64,000 nt of DNA. Source: an uncultured Lachnospiraceae bacterium. GTDB taxonomy: Bacteria > Bacillota > Clostridia > Lachnospirales > Lachnospiraceae. The stretch spans positions 62,001 through 126,000 of the forward strand of contig CAJUFE010000003.1 in NCBI GenBank assembly GCA_910585635.1. Reading direction: 5' to 3'. The position numbers and the translations under genes are program-made. Positions within the stretch are counted from its first letter, which is position 1, and the number at the start of each line of letters is the position of its first letter. Positions 26,135 to 33,720 of this stretch are shown here, one piece after another. The notes beneath the pieces were generated by a model. The model did no database searches, was not told the DNA's origin, and worked only from the letters and a program-made list of their open reading frames with translations.

Positions 26135-27490
26135 ATGAAGAAAAAGGGAGCAGCAGGTTCGATGGCTGTGGCCGTATTGACCCTGGGGATGACGATCCCT
26201 GCCTGGGCCGCCGGATGGGTGGAGAACAACGGGCAGTGGCAGTACCAGGATAATTCCGGCTATGCGGTGACAGATGAGTGGAAGAAGGGCGCGGACGGCC
26301 AGTGGCGCTATCTGGACGGCTCCGGCTATATGGCTGTGGACAGCTGGGTGGACGACGAGTATTATGTGGACCAGAACGGGATCATGGTGGCCGCAAACTG
26401 GCTCCAGGTCAATGACCCCTCCTCCGACCAGGAGGTGAGCTGGTATTACTTTAACACCAACGGGAAAAAAGTGAAGGGCGGCTGGAAGAAGGTAGGGAGC
26501 AGCTGGTACTTCTTCGACGAGGACGGGCTGATGAAGACCGGCTGGGTGGACGAGGACCAGTATTATACCAAGGACAGCGGCGAGATGGTGACTGGCTGGC
26601 AGCAGCTCTTGCCTCCGGAGGGCGCGGATTACACCGATGAGGATGATGATACCGGCCCCTTTATGGTGGAGGACAGCGAAGGCCATTACTGGTATTATTT
26701 CCGCTCTAACGGGAAAAAGGTGACCCCTAAGGACGAGGGCGGCGAGAACGGGGTGGTGAAGATCGACAACGCCACCTATTGCATGAACAGTGACGGCGCG
26801 ATCCAGTTTGGCTGGAAGAAGGTGGGCGGCGGGAGCTCGATCACCGATTATAAGTATTTTCTCGCTAACGGAAAGATGGTCACCGGCTGGTATTCTGCGG
26901 AAGCGCCCAAGAGCCTGGGGCAGGCAGACGGAGAGGTCCATTGGTACTATTTTAATTCCAAGGGCGTCCCCAAGGCAGATGAGGACGGCACCCCGGACAG
27001 CAAGGATATGCAGACCATCAGTGGAAAGACCTACCTGTTCAATGAGGCGGGGAATCCTACCTACGGCTTGCGCAAGGTAGCACAGTCCGGGAAGGACGGC
27101 AGCTTTGACGCGTACTATTTTGGCCGGAACGAGAATGAGTGCTGGGCCCACACCGGAAAACAGCAGGTGGAGGAGGAGAACGGCACTACCAGTACCTTCT
27201 TCTTTAACGCGAACGGGAGAGGCTATTCCGGGATAAAGGATAATTACCTGTATTATATGGGCAAGGTCCAGAAGGCCGAAGAAGATAAGTATGAGGTGAT
27301 CTATGTCCCCTCCTTGAAGTACGGCGTGATGGTCAACACCTCCGGAAAGGTGATGAAGAACAGTACGGTCAAGCTGAACGACGGCAGCAAATATAAGACT
27401 AATGCCACCGGTCAGGTGACCGCGATCGATGGCGAGTCCGCTAAGGTGGAAGGCCGGATGCCGGAGGAGCCGGAGTGGACTAGGGATTAG
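26135..27490 (+). CDS. Secreted choline-binding-type (CW_binding) repeat protein
   Basis: A 451-residue protein with a signal peptide (about 1-25, cleavage after AWA). The rest is aromatic-rich wall-binding repeats of the form GW-x-x-x-x-G-x-WYYF-x-x-x-G-x-M-x-TGW. About eight degenerate units are visible, separated by acidic spacers. Such repeats bind choline or other substituents of surface polymers. No catalytic domain is present, so it may be a structural surface protein. It has its own promoter and terminator. Confidence 0.9.
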   Translation: MKKKGAAGSMAVAVLTLGMTIPAWAAGWVENNGQWQYQDNSGYAVTDEWKKGADGQWRYLDGSGYMAVDSWVDDEYYVDQNGIMVAANWLQVNDPSSDQEVSWYYFNTNGKKVKGGWKKVGSSWYFFDEDGLMKTGWVDEDQYYTKDSGEMVTGWQQLLPPEGADYTDEDDDTGPFMVEDSEGHYWYYFRSNGKKVTPKDEGGENGVVKIDNATYCMNSDGAIQFGWKKVGGGSSITDYKYFLANGKMVTGWYSAEAPKSLGQADGEVHWYYFNSKGVPKADEDGTPDSKDMQTISGKTYLFNEAGNPTYGLRKVAQSGKDGSFDAYYFGRNENECWAHTGKQQVEEENGTTSTFFFNANGRGYSGIKDNYLYYMGKVQKAEEDKYEVIYVPSLKYGVMVNTSGKVMKNSTVKLNDGSKYKTNATGQVTAIDGESAKVEGRMPEEPEWTRD

Positions 27491-27538
27491 GACGGAGGAG
27501 CCGAAAGGCTGGATACGTGCATACCATAATGTAGACAG

Positions 27539-27568
27539 AGACTGCGGGGATCGCTCCGCAGTCTTTTT
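27539..27568 (+). terminator. Terminator after the wall-binding protein
   Basis: GACTGCGG (27540-27547) pairs with CCGCAGTC (27556-27563), then TTTTT. Confidence 0.9.
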
Positions 27569-27682
27569 CGTGATCGCCAGATGCTCTGCACAGTCCCGAA
27601 AAAGACCGACTATAGCCATATCAGTGTATAGTCCGCCTGATATGGGAGATACTTCCTGTTAAAAGGTAGAACAGGAGTGCGT

Positions 27683-28462
27683 ATGAGGATACCAAGACAT
27701 ATCGGGATCATCCCGGACGGCAACCGGCGGTGGGCCTGCGAAAAAGGGATGACAAAGGAAGCGGGCTACGACCATGGGATCTCGCCGGGGATGGAGCTGT
27801 ACCATCTCTGCCGGGAGCTGGGGATCGGGGAGATGAGCTTTTACGGCTTTACCGTTGATAACACAAAGCGGCCGTCCGTACAACGGATGGCCTTTTCCCG
27901 CGCCTGTGTGAAGGCGGTGGAGACCCTTTCTAAGGAGGACGCCCAGCTTTTGGTGCTGGGGAACACAAGGTCCGCCATGTTCCCCAGGGAGCTTTTGCCC
28001 TATACCACCAGGCAGACCTTTGGAAATGGCGGGATGAAGATCAATTTCCTGGTCAATTACAGCTATGAGTGGGACTTAGGGCTGGATAAGGCCGGGAGAT
28101 GGAAGGAGCGGCCGAGGCGGGACGGAGAAAACGAGCAGGTCGGACAGGATGGGCAGAACGGATCGGATGGGCAGATCAGACAGCATGGACAAAATGGGCA
28201 GGGTGAGCAGGTTGGACCAGGCGGAGATGGAAAAAGCGATAGCCGAGACCTTCGGGATATCCGGCTCGGATCGGCGGAGGTTTCCCGGATCGATCTGATC
28301 ATCCGGTGGGGCGGCAGGCGGAGGCTGTCCGGTTTCCTGCCGGTCCAGTCAGTCTATGCGGACATCTATGTGGTCGATGCCTACTGGCCGGACTTTTCCG
28401 TAGAACATGTACGGGAAGCCCTCCGCTGGTATGCAGAGCAGGATGTGACCCTGGGAGGATGA
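27683..28462 (+). CDS. Divergent undecaprenyl diphosphate synthase-like protein with internal insertion
   Basis: A 259-residue cis-prenyltransferase fold. Motif 1 reads HIGIIPDGNRRWA (catalytic Asp kept). The C-terminal motif reads DLIIRWGGRRRLSGFLPVQ where UppS has IRTGGE-R-SNFL, followed by YADIYVVDAYWPDF. The Glu of GGE, which helps bind Mg2+ and diphosphate, is Arg here. Residues about 145-185 are an insertion rich in Gly, Gln, Asp and Asn. Enzymatic activity is uncertain; a specialised or vestigial paralogue is possible. ATG 27683 (SD AGGAG) is preferred over GTG 27677. Confidence 0.8.
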   Translation: MRIPRHIGIIPDGNRRWACEKGMTKEAGYDHGISPGMELYHLCRELGIGEMSFYGFTVDNTKRPSVQRMAFSRACVKAVETLSKEDAQLLVLGNTRSAMFPRELLPYTTRQTFGNGGMKINFLVNYSYEWDLGLDKAGRWKERPRRDGENEQVGQDGQNGSDGQIRQHGQNGQGEQVGPGGDGKSDSRDLRDIRLGSAEVSRIDLIIRWGGRRRLSGFLPVQSVYADIYVVDAYWPDFSVEHVREALRWYAEQDVTLGG

Positions 28463-28537
28463 GGAGTCATCGCATCGGCTATGGATATAGCTACGATCCA
28501 TATACACGCTGGCCGGAGCGGACCGCTTGACGGGTCT

Positions 28538-28587
28538 GTGAAAAGTGACCGGGTATGGTAACCGTTCAGGGTATCTGAACTGTTACC
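28538..28587 (+). repeat. Repeat terminus plus 13-bp inverted repeat
   Basis: GTGAAAAGTGACC (28538-28550) is a family terminus. Beside it GGTAACCGTTCAG (28557-28569) and CTGAACTGTTACC (28575-28587) form an inverted repeat with one mismatch. GTAACCGTTCAG recurs at 59493-59504 and, with one change, at 59634-59645. Confidence 0.5.
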
Positions 28588-28592
28588 GGGTA

Positions 28593-28609
28593 TGTAAGAT
28601 CTATGTAAG
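28593..28609. promoter_or_regulatory. Pho-box-like direct repeat upstream of phoP
   Basis: TGTAAG (28593-28598), 5 bp, TGTAAG (28604-28609): two half-sites in an 11-bp period, inside a perfect repeat of TATGTAAGATC. Gram-positive PhoP boxes are TT(A/T/C)ACA half-sites with the same period; read on the minus strand these are CTTACA. A second such box lies upstream of the Na/Pi transporter, supporting PhoP control of both. Confidence 0.6.
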
Positions 28610-28613
28610 ATCT

Positions 28614-28641
28614 GCGGGCAGGCTATTGACGGCCTGCCCGC
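28614..28641. terminator. Strong hairpin upstream of phoP
   Basis: GCGGGCAGGC (28614-28623) pairs perfectly with GCCTGCCCGC (28632-28641), followed by CATTTCTT. The T-run is poor, so it may be a weak terminator for the UppS-like transcript or a leader hairpin. Confidence 0.5.
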
Positions 28642-28737
28642 CATTTCTTATAGTAATGGTGAGCGACATGCCGGATGCCGGCATGTGAAGGCTTGGAGAG
28701 CACAGTACGTAAGATCGAGGGATAGGCAGGTTGAGCG

Positions 28738-29640
28738 ATGAAGTCCATATATGTTGTAGAAGATGATGCGAACATCCGGGAGATCGAGATGTTCGCCTTA
28801 AAGAGCGGCGGCTATGAGACGGCAGGGTTTGAATGCGCCGCCGATCTTTGGAAGGCGATAAAGGAAAGAAGGCCTTCCCTGATCCTGCTGGATATCATGC
28901 TCCCGGATGAGGACGGCATAGCGGTCCTTAAGAGGCTGCGGACCGGCCGGGAGACGAAGAGCCTCCCGATCATCCTGGTGACGGCTAAGACCACGGAGAT
29001 CGATAAGGTCAAGGGGCTGGATGCCGGTGCGGATGACTATATCACAAAGCCCTTCGGGGTCATGGAGCTGCTGTCCCGGGTCAAGGCCCTGCTGCGGCGG
29101 GCGGAGCCGGATCAGGAGAAGGAGCGGCTGGTCCTGTCCGATATCATCCTGTCCATGGCGGATAGGACCTGCCAGGTAGCCGGGGAGCCGGTGGAGCTGA
29201 CCTATAAGGAATTTGAGCTTTTGGCTCTCCTCATACGGAACACCGGGATCGTGCTGACCCGGGAGGTCCTGATGGACAAGGTCTGGGGCGTAGATTTCAT
29301 CGGAGGATCCAGGACCGTGGATGTCCACATCAAGACCCTGCGGAAGAAATTAGGCTACGGGGGGCGGCACATCAAGACCGTGCGGAACGTGGGATATCTG
29401 GCGGACCGGGGAGAGGCGGCAGAGGAAGGAGAGACGGCGGGGGCAGGAGAGGCGGCAGAGGTCGGAGAGTCGGCAGGGCCAGGAGGGTCGGCGGGGCCAG
29501 GAGAGACGGCAGGGGCAGGAGAGGCGGCAGAGGTCGGCGGGGCGGCAGGGCCAGGAGGGTCGGCGGGGCCGGGAGAGATGGCAGGAGCTGTTAAAACGAG
29601 GGGGAAGGCAGGGACAAAGGGGACAGGAGGCATGGGATGA
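28738..29640 (+). CDS. phoP: PhoB/OmpR-family response regulator with repetitive C-terminal tail
   Basis: A 300-residue regulator. The receiver domain (1-120) has the acidic pair EDD, phospho-acceptor Asp in LILLDIMLPDEDG (about 55), the Thr of VTAKT and the Lys of ITKPFG. The winged helix (about 128-222) has the recognition region SRTVDVHIKTLRKKLG and ends at VGYLADRG, the normal end of the family. Residues 231-300 are an added Gly/Ala/Glu/Pro tail built from a 24-residue (72-nt) tandem repeat. Its stop overlaps the kinase start. The phosphate role is inferred from the Pho-like boxes and the nearby Na/Pi transporter. Confidence 0.88.
   Translation: MKSIYVVEDDANIREIEMFALKSGGYETAGFECAADLWKAIKERRPSLILLDIMLPDEDGIAVLKRLRTGRETKSLPIILVTAKTTEIDKVKGLDAGADDYITKPFGVMELLSRVKALLRRAEPDQEKERLVLSDIILSMADRTCQVAGEPVELTYKEFELLALLIRNTGIVLTREVLMDKVWGVDFIGGSRTVDVHIKTLRKKLGYGGRHIKTVRNVGYLADRGEAAEEGETAGAGEAAEVGESAGPGGSAGPGETAGAGEAAEVGGAAGPGGSAGPGEMAGAVKTRGKAGTKGTGGMG
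29428..29601 (+). repeat. 72-bp in-frame tandem repeat in the response regulator tail
   Basis: Two nearly identical 72-bp units (29428-29499 and 29500-29571) and a partial third encode GETAGAGEAAEV plus a GSAGP-rich half per unit. Near identity at the DNA level suggests recent slippage or unequal crossover. Confidence 0.85.
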
Positions 29641-30956
29641 CCAGGAAGATCAACCGGGATTTTATGTTCGTCATCGCGGTGGCAGTCTTCCTGACCGTGT
29701 TCTTTACCACCATCCTGTCCTACCGGTCCTTCCAGGAGGAGGTGTTCTCCGAGCTCTCTTCCTTTGCCCAGATGCTGGAGGACCTAGAGATCCTGGGGCA
29801 GATGAAGGAGCAGGGCTTCCTAAAACCGGAGGAGGAGCTGCGGATCACCTGGATCGATCAGGACGGCTCTGTGCTCTACGACAGCTACGCCGATGACCGA
29901 GCATTAGATAACCATAAGGACAGGCCGGAGATCTGGAAGGCCCTGCAGAACGGAGAAGGGGCATGTATCCGAAGATCCCAGACCCTGGACAAGAGCATCT
30001 TTTTCTATGCCAAAAGGATGGAGGACGGGACGGTGATCCGGATCGCCAAGGAGGCCGGGAGTATCTGGAACGTATACCGGGATACCCTTCCGGTCACTCT
30101 TTTGATCGCCGCCCTGTCCTTCTTTATCGCCATGTGGCTGGCCAGATGCCTGACCCGCGCCTTCATCCGCCCGATCGAGCAGATGGCCGAGGACATGGAC
30201 CATCTGGAGGATGTAACGGCCTACAAGGAGCTGCTGCCTTTTATCCGGCTGATCCGTTCCCAGCACGAAGAGGTGCTGCAGGTGGCGAGGCTCCGCCAGG
30301 AATTTACGGCCAATGTGAGCCATGAGCTGAAGACCCCCCTGACCTCGATCTGCGGCTACGCGGAGCTGATCGCCACCGGGATGGCCTCGAAAAAAGAAGG
30401 GCGGCATTTTGCGGCGGAGATCCATAGCAATGCCAAACGGCTCCTGACCCTGATCGAGGATATCCTGAAATTATCCGAGCTGGAGGCCGGCCCTCAGGAG
30501 GAGCCGGCCTTTGAGACAGTGGATGTATATGATCTGGCCGGTGCTTGCATGGATATGATGGCGCCGGTGGCGGATAAGCATGAGGTCTCCCTGTCGCTTT
30601 GCGGCGGTCCCCTTTTGGTCCGGGGGGACAAGGGCCTGCTGGAGGAGCTGCTCTACAATCTCTGCGACAACGGGATCCGCTATAACCGTCCCGGCGGCCA
30701 CGTGTGGATCCTTGTCACCGACCGGCTGACCGTGAAGGACGACGGGATCGGGATCCCGAAAAGATGCCAGAAGCGGGTGTTCGAGCGGTTTTTCCGGGTA
30801 GACAAAAGCCGGTCCAAAAAGACCGGCGGTACAGGGCTGGGACTGGCGATCGTCAAGCATATCGCGGAGGTCCATGGGGCCGCCCTTTCCCTGGAGAGCG
30901 ACGAGGATGCGGGGACCACGATCACTGTGGACTTCCCACAGCGGCAGCAGTCATAG
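29637..30956 (+). CDS. phoR: PhoR-like sensor histidine kinase
   Basis: A 439-residue membrane kinase: membrane helices at about 9-29 and 152-172 bracket an extracellular sensor. A HAMP-like segment follows, then the HisKA domain with phospho-His in FTANVSHELKTPLTS (about 230). The HATPase domain has an N box (LLYNLCDNGIRYN), G1 VKDDGIGIP, F box ERFFRVDKS and G2 TGGTGLGLAIVKHI. It overlaps phoP by four bases (ATGA), so the pair is translationally coupled. The arrangement and sensor size resemble PhoR. The converging Na/Pi transporter supports a phosphate-sensing role. Confidence 0.9.
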   Translation: MTRKINRDFMFVIAVAVFLTVFFTTILSYRSFQEEVFSELSSFAQMLEDLEILGQMKEQGFLKPEEELRITWIDQDGSVLYDSYADDRALDNHKDRPEIWKALQNGEGACIRRSQTLDKSIFFYAKRMEDGTVIRIAKEAGSIWNVYRDTLPVTLLIAALSFFIAMWLARCLTRAFIRPIEQMAEDMDHLEDVTAYKELLPFIRLIRSQHEEVLQVARLRQEFTANVSHELKTPLTSICGYAELIATGMASKKEGRHFAAEIHSNAKRLLTLIEDILKLSELEAGPQEEPAFETVDVYDLAGACMDMMAPVADKHEVSLSLCGGPLLVRGDKGLLEELLYNLCDNGIRYNRPGGHVWILVTDRLTVKDDGIGIPKRCQKRVFERFFRVDKSRSKKTGGTGLGLAIVKHIAEVHGAALSLESDEDAGTTITVDFPQRQQS

Positions 30957-30973
30957 GCCAGAGCCTCTTACGC

Positions 30974-31978
30974 TTAAGACTGCTCCGGTGCGCCGCAGTA
31001 GGCTTTATCCGGTACGGACAGCCGCGCCAGGGCTACCAGCTTGTAGGAGAAGGGCAGCAAAAGGAGGACCGTGGATACATTAAAGCAGGAATGGATCAGC
31101 GCGATCGCGGCCGGCGTGGCCGCCTGGTGGAAAAGGGCGACTGGGAAAAGATATCGGAGCAGATAGACCACCGGCAGGAAGATCGCGGTCCCGATCAGGT
31201 TAAAGTACAGGTGGATGAAGGCCGCCCTCCGCCCATTGGTGCTGGCGCCGATGGAGGAGAGGAGGGCGGTGATACAGGTCCCGATATTCTGTCCCAGGAT
31301 GATCGGGATGGCCGCGGCGTAAGGGATCGTCCCCGCGGCACAGAGGGCCTGCAAGATCCCCACCGACGCGGAGGAGCTCTGGATGATGGCGGTCAGCACC
31401 GCGCCGGCCAGCATCCCCATCACAGGGTTTGAGAAAGCGGCAAAGAGCCGGGTGAACTGGGGCACATCCCGCAGGGGCGCTACCGCGGCGCTCATGGTAT
31501 CCATGCCGGTCATCAGGATGGCAAACCCGGCTAAGATGCCGCCAAGCTCCTTTTTCTGCTCAGAACAGCCAAACATCAGGAAGCTGACGCCTACCATAGC
31601 GGCGATCGGGGCAAAGGTCTCCGGCTTTAGCAGCTGCAGGAACAACGTATCGCTCTGGATCCCGGAAAGGCTCAAGATCCAGGAGGTGATGGTGGTGCCG
31701 ATATTGGCCCCCAGGATGATCCCCACCGCCTGCCTAAGCTGCATGATCCCCCCGTTGACAAATCCTACCACCATCACCGTGGTGGCCGAAGAGGACTGGA
31801 TCACAGCCGTGACCCCTGCGCCCAGCAATACGCCTTTCAAAGGACTGTCCGTCATCTTCGACAGGACGCCTTCCAGCTTGCCGCCGGAAAGTTTGGCCAG
31901 GCCCTCCCCCAGGACATGCATCCCGTACAGGAACAGCGCCAGACCGCCGATAAAACGTGTCAAACCGGTCATATCCAT
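30974..31978 (-). CDS. Na/Pi cotransporter (NptA/PNaS family) lacking a PhoU tail
   Basis: A 334-residue membrane protein with two inverted repeats carrying the family QSSSA signature: AVIQSSSATTVMVVGFVNGG near 60 and AIIQSSSASVGILQALCAAG near 220, each followed by GANIGT or GQNIGT. It imports or exports phosphate with Na+. Most bacterial homologues run to about 540-600 residues with a cytoplasmic PhoU-like domain, absent here. It converges on phoR and has a TTTACA-N5-TTTACA Pho box upstream. SD GGGAGG precedes the ATG. Confidence 0.9.
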   Translation of the reverse strand: MDMTGLTRFIGGLALFLYGMHVLGEGLAKLSGGKLEGVLSKMTDSPLKGVLLGAGVTAVIQSSSATTVMVVGFVNGGIMQLRQAVGIILGANIGTTITSWILSLSGIQSDTLFLQLLKPETFAPIAAMVGVSFLMFGCSEQKKELGGILAGFAILMTGMDTMSAAVAPLRDVPQFTRLFAAFSNPVMGMLAGAVLTAIIQSSSASVGILQALCAAGTIPYAAAIPIILGQNIGTCITALLSSIGASTNGRRAAFIHLYFNLIGTAIFLPVVYLLRYLFPVALFHQAATPAAIALIHSCFNVSTVLLLLPFSYKLVALARLSVPDKAYCGAPEQS

Positions 31979-32108
31979 AAAAAACCTCCCTTTTGGTCTT
32001 TGAGTCTTAAGTTCCTTGCATCGCCGGGAGGACCGCTTTGCGCATGCTCCGGGGATGCCCTTGATGAGATGACTGTAACATGCCTTTGTAAGATCGAAAA
32101 GATCCCTA

Positions 32109-32125
32109 TGTAAAAATGGTGTAAA
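32109..32125 (-). promoter_or_regulatory. Pho-box-like direct repeat upstream of the Na/Pi transporter
   Basis: On the transporter's strand the sequence is TTTACA, 5 bp, TTTACA, two half-sites with the 11-bp period of Gram-positive PhoP boxes. A -10-like TACAAA follows about 18 bp downstream in transporter orientation. It supports phosphate-responsive control by the PhoPR pair encoded next door. Confidence 0.65.
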
Positions 32126-32141
32126 TTTTTCGGCCGCTCCC

Positions 32142-32170
32142 TTGCCTTTTTTCCCAGGACATGATAAACT
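32142..32170 (+). promoter_or_regulatory. Promoter of the riboswitch-antiporter transcript
   Basis: TTGCCT (32142-32147), 17-bp spacer, TAAACT (32165-32170), just before the riboswitch aptamer. Confidence 0.65.
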
Positions 32171-32180
32171 GACCTCCAGT

Positions 32181-32298
32181 ATAAGGGAGTAGCTTACATG
32201 GCATCATGTGATAGGTCCCGTCAATACGGGAGCGGATCCCCGGGGCTTATCGGAAACAGCGAGACTTTTACTGCATCTGCAGTAGGGGTCTCTTTTTT
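32181..32298 (+). ncRNA. yybP-ykoY (Mn2+) riboswitch
   Basis: The aptamer landmarks are present in order: AAGGGAGTAGC at the 5' side, a variable stem, a second stem pairing CCCGT/ACGGG, then CCGGGGCTTATCGGAAAC and GCGAGACTTTTACT closing the junction. This pattern is the manganese-sensing yybP-ykoY class. The closing strand GAGACTTTTACTGC (32261-32274) can instead pair with GCAGTAGGGGTCTC (32279-32292) before a T-run, so Mn2+ binding would prevent termination. It precedes a CaCA antiporter and implies induction by manganese. Confidence 0.9.
32261..32298 (+). terminator. Riboswitch expression-platform terminator
   Basis: GAGACTTTTACTGC with GCAGTAGGGGTCTC around an ATCT loop, then TTTTTT. The 5' arm overlaps the riboswitch closing stem. 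A second perfect 11-bp hairpin (ATTTCATAGGA, 32299-32309, with 32317-32327) follows directly. Confidence 0.85.
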
Positions 32299-32377
32299 AT
32301 TTCATAGGAGATCGCGTCCTATGAAATGAAAATGCGCCGCTCAGGATGCACACTTTTTATATAGGAGGTAAAAGAGG

Positions 32378-33616
32378 ATGGTACAGATGTTCATGGTAAA
32401 TGTAGTGTTGCTGGCGGCGGGCTTTTTCGCCCTGATCAAGGGAGCGGACTGGTTCGTGGATGGCAGCTCTGCCCTGGCAAAAAATTTCCACGTCCCCGGC
32501 CTGATCATCGGCCTGACGATCGTGGCCCTGGGGACCAGCGCGCCGGAGCTGGCGGTGAGCATTTCCGCTGCCCTCCAGGGATCCAATGAGATCGCCCTGA
32601 GCAATGTGGTGGGCTCCGATGTCTTTAACCTGGCCTGTGTGCTGGGGATCTGCGCCGTCATCCATCCGGTCCCCGTGGATAAGGCCGTCCTGAAGCGGGA
32701 CTTTCCCCTGACCATCGGCGCGGCGGTCCTGGCCCTGCTGGTCTCCGGCGCGGACTGGGCGGTGGTAAAGAGCGCCTTCAAGGGGCCTATAGCAGGTGCG
32801 ATATCCGGCGGTATGGATCTTATGTCAGGCGGCATGGACGCTGTGGCGGGAACTGTGGGCAGGTCCGCAGGTCTTTTGCTCCTCGTCCTCTTCCTGGCCT
32901 ATATCCTGTACCTGATCCATGACGCCCGGAAAAGACCAGAGAAAATCGAGACCGGGGAGCGGGATGGATGGAGCAGCGGCAGCCAGGGGAGCAGCAGCCA
33001 GAGAAGGAGTGGTAGCCAGGGAAGCAGCGGCAGCCAGGGGAGCAACGGCGGCCAGGGGAGCAGCGGTAGCCAGGGGAATAACGACAGCCAGAGAAGGAGC
33101 GGGCTGGGTCAGAGCCGCAGTCAGGGTCAAGGTCCCGACCTGGCAGGAGAGCCAGATAGAGAGGCCTGCCTGCCCCTGGGGAAGTGCGCTCTCTTGATCC
33201 TCATAGGGCTGGGACTGATCATCGCCGGCGGCCAGGTGGTGGTCTACAGCGCGAAGAACATCGCAAAAGCCTTAGGGATGAGCGAGACCTTGATCGGTCT
33301 CACGGTGGTGGCCGTGGGCACCTCCCTTCCGGAACTGGTCACATCGGTGGTGGCCGCCAGGAAAGGCGAGACCGGCCTGGCCATCGGGAACGTGGTGGGC
33401 TCCAACCTCTTTAACATCCTCTTCATCCTGGGGATCTCCGCCGCGATCTGCCCGATCGATGTGAACATCGCCTCGATCTATGATATGCTGACCTTGATCG
33501 TGATCAGCCTGCTCACCTATATCTTTTCCCTGAGCAAGGGGAAGATCGAACGGGCAGAGGGGGTGACGCTGCTCTTGTTTTATGGAGCGAGTGTGGTGTT
33601 TGCGGTCTTGCGGTGA
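32378..33616 (+). CDS. CaCA-family cation antiporter, probably Mn2+/Ca2+ export
   Basis: A 412-residue exchanger of two inverted five-helix halves. The alpha-1 repeat has GTSAPELAVS (52-61) and NVVGSDVFN (77-85). The alpha-2 repeat has GTSLPELVTS and NVVGSNLFN. It is usually annotated as a calcium/sodium antiporter (YrbG-like). The Mn2+ riboswitch upstream suggests manganese efflux here. The central cytoplasmic loop contains an unusual Ser/Gly/Gln insertion (about 196-255) made of GSQGSS-like units. SD AGGAGGT precedes ATG 32378. Confidence 0.9.
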   Translation: MVQMFMVNVVLLAAGFFALIKGADWFVDGSSALAKNFHVPGLIIGLTIVALGTSAPELAVSISAALQGSNEIALSNVVGSDVFNLACVLGICAVIHPVPVDKAVLKRDFPLTIGAAVLALLVSGADWAVVKSAFKGPIAGAISGGMDLMSGGMDAVAGTVGRSAGLLLLVLFLAYILYLIHDARKRPEKIETGERDGWSSGSQGSSSQRRSGSQGSSGSQGSNGGQGSSGSQGNNDSQRRSGLGQSRSQGQGPDLAGEPDREACLPLGKCALLILIGLGLIIAGGQVVVYSAKNIAKALGMSETLIGLTVVAVGTSLPELVTSVVAARKGETGLAIGNVVGSNLFNILFILGISAAICPIDVNIASIYDMLTLIVISLLTYIFSLSKGKIERAEGVTLLLFYGASVVFAVLR

Positions 33617-33656
33617 GTTGTCATAGTAAAAAATTTCTAATTTCTACGATCTGATA

Positions 33657-33685
33657 TTGATAAGTGGGTCTACATGCTTTATAAT
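33657..33685 (+). promoter_or_regulatory. Promoter of the EEP operon
   Basis: TTGATA (33657-33662), 17-bp spacer, perfect TATAAT (33680-33685), 36 bp before the start codon at 33721. Confidence 0.8.
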
Positions 33686-33720
33686 AAGGTCATCACATAA
33701 AGATGAGGCATAAGAAGTAG

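Noticed and set aside
25934..27619. A 561-codon open frame on the minus strand.
   Set aside because: It is antisense to the wall-binding protein, has no SD or family signature, and reads as His/Leu/Val-rich text produced by the repeat codons of the real gene.
30704..31432. A 242-codon plus-strand frame over the end of phoR and the Na/Pi transporter.
   Set aside because: It is a highly charged shadow of two well-supported genes.
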